This document shows, piece by piece, positions 4,888 to 5,291 of a stretch of DNA of 5,291 bases (the first letter of the stretch is position 1; every line of letters starts with the position of its first letter). The position numbers and the translations under genes were made by a program. This stretch comes from Tenericutes bacterium 4572_104 (GTDB lineage: Bacteria; Bacillota_I; Bacilli_A; Izemoplasmatales; UBA5603). The DNA lies in assembly GCA_002084435.1 (NCBI GenBank), contig NBLG01000041.1:1-5291 (forward strand). Reading direction: 5' to 3'. The notes beneath the pieces were generated by a model. It searched no databases, was not told where the DNA came from, and was given only the letters and a program-made list of their open reading frames with translations.

Positions 4888-4922
4888 CAAGCTGTTAGAA
4901 GGTCCTCGTCTTACGTTTTTCA
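4868..4922. repeat. Short direct repeat CTTACGTTTTT(T)CA at the rsgA 3' end
   Basis: CTTACGTTTTTTCA (4868-4881) recurs as CTTACGTTTTTCA (4910-4922), differing by one T. The right copy encodes part of the basic RsgA tail (SEKRK) on the - strand. The left copy lies beyond the rsgA stop, exactly where the ATPase remnant loses family similarity. It may mark the junction of the deletion that truncated the ATPase. Confidence 0.4.
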
Positions 4923-5291
4923 CTCATTCTTTCTTTACGAGCAGCTTTTTGAAGATTATAGGCGGCTTCTTTTTTTAACTTTACATAAGATTCATATCTT
5001 TTTGCATCTAAATCACCATCAGCAATTGCTGTTTGTATTGCACAACCAGGTTCTGATTTGTGCGAACAATTTCTGAATTTACACTGAGTTTCTAGTTTAG
5101 TAATATCACTAAAAGTCTGATCAATTCCGCTACCATCATCCCAAATCCCTAACTCTCTCATACCTGGAGTATCCATTAGAATAGTACCGTTATCTAACTT
5201 AATAAGTTCTCGATGAGTTGTTGTGTGTCGACTTCTAGCATCATCTTCTCTTATAGTATTAACTTTCATCATATCTTGCCTTGCTAAGGTG
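4895..5291 (-). CDS. rsgA: Ribosome small-subunit-dependent GTPase A, C-terminal part (5' end outside window)
   Basis: RsgA (YjeQ/YloQ) is a circularly permuted GTPase that checks late 30S subunit maturation. The frame stays open to the right edge, so the ATG at 5272 is internal; residues TLARQD precede it. About 130 of the usual ~290-350 residues are visible; the OB domain, G4 and the Walker A loop should lie beyond the edge. Numbered from the internal ATG: switch region IREDDARSRHTTTHREL (7-23), G3 motif DTPG (34-37), and the family's zinc-binding knuckle with C64, C69, H71 and C77 (C-x4-C-x-H-x5-C). The C-terminal helix ends in a basic tail (KAARKERMSEKRKTRTF). Stop codon TAA at 4897-4895. 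It converges on the ATPase remnant, and no terminator is evident after it. The family is a housekeeping one, so this edge is probably conserved chromosome. Confidence 0.95.
   Translation of the reverse strand, partial: TLARQDMMKVNTIREDDARSRHTTTHRELIKLDNGTILMDTPGMRELGIWDDGSGIDQTFSDITKLETQCKFRNCSHKSEPGCAIQTAIADGDLDAKRYESYVKLKKEAAYNLQKAARKERMSEKRKTRTF

Noticed and set aside
4884..4889. TTGACA on the + strand near the rsgA 3' end
   Set aside because: No matching -10 at 16-18 bp, and it would only drive antisense transcription into rsgA.

Overview
The window is AT-rich with A/T-rich codon use, strong AAGGAGG-type ribosome binding sites and protein families typical of low-GC Firmicutes. An anaerobic or gut-type clostridium (Lachnospiraceae-like) fits best, but that placement is an inference. 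Most genes are on the + strand; a partial gene at the right edge is on the - strand.

Layout. Positions 1-1500 hold the 3' five-sixths of an ABC exporter half-transporter (membrane domain fused to ATPase), cut by the left window edge. A short spacer with a possible decayed coding tail and a weak hairpin leads to a MarR-family regulator (1646-2083). Its promoter has a near-palindromic operator between the -35 and -10. The marR gene ends in an intrinsic terminator that overlaps its own stop codon. The next gene, a DsbA/FrnE-like thioredoxin-fold protein with a CTWC active site and a winged-helix-like C-terminal extension (2137-3039), has the same operator motif just upstream. A 274-bp spacer with its own probable promoter precedes an Old Yellow Enzyme-type NADH:flavin oxidoreductase (3314-4498).

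The block from marR to the oxidoreductase is bracketed by ABC-exporter sequence. Positions 4520-4696 are a roughly 96% identical copy of two pieces of the exporter's 3' end, with 236 bp deleted between them. A tiny match to the exporter's very last bases lies at 3188-3209. Then come a promoter with a large composite palindrome (4743-4781), the first ~25 codons of a truncated AAA-type ATP-binding protein (4792-4887), and the C-terminal part of the ribosome-assembly GTPase RsgA on the - strand (4895-5291, running off the right edge).

Working hypothesis. A cysteine-free MarR repressor, a cytosolic DsbA-like protein, an ene-reductase-type flavoenzyme and a drug-type exporter together suggest a response to electrophiles, quinones or other xenobiotics. 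Only marR and the DsbA-like gene share the operator; joint action of the other genes is inferred from proximity. The right-hand half (3190-4900) shows several signs of rearrangement: partial duplication, deletion, a truncated ATPase and a short direct repeat at the end of rsgA.
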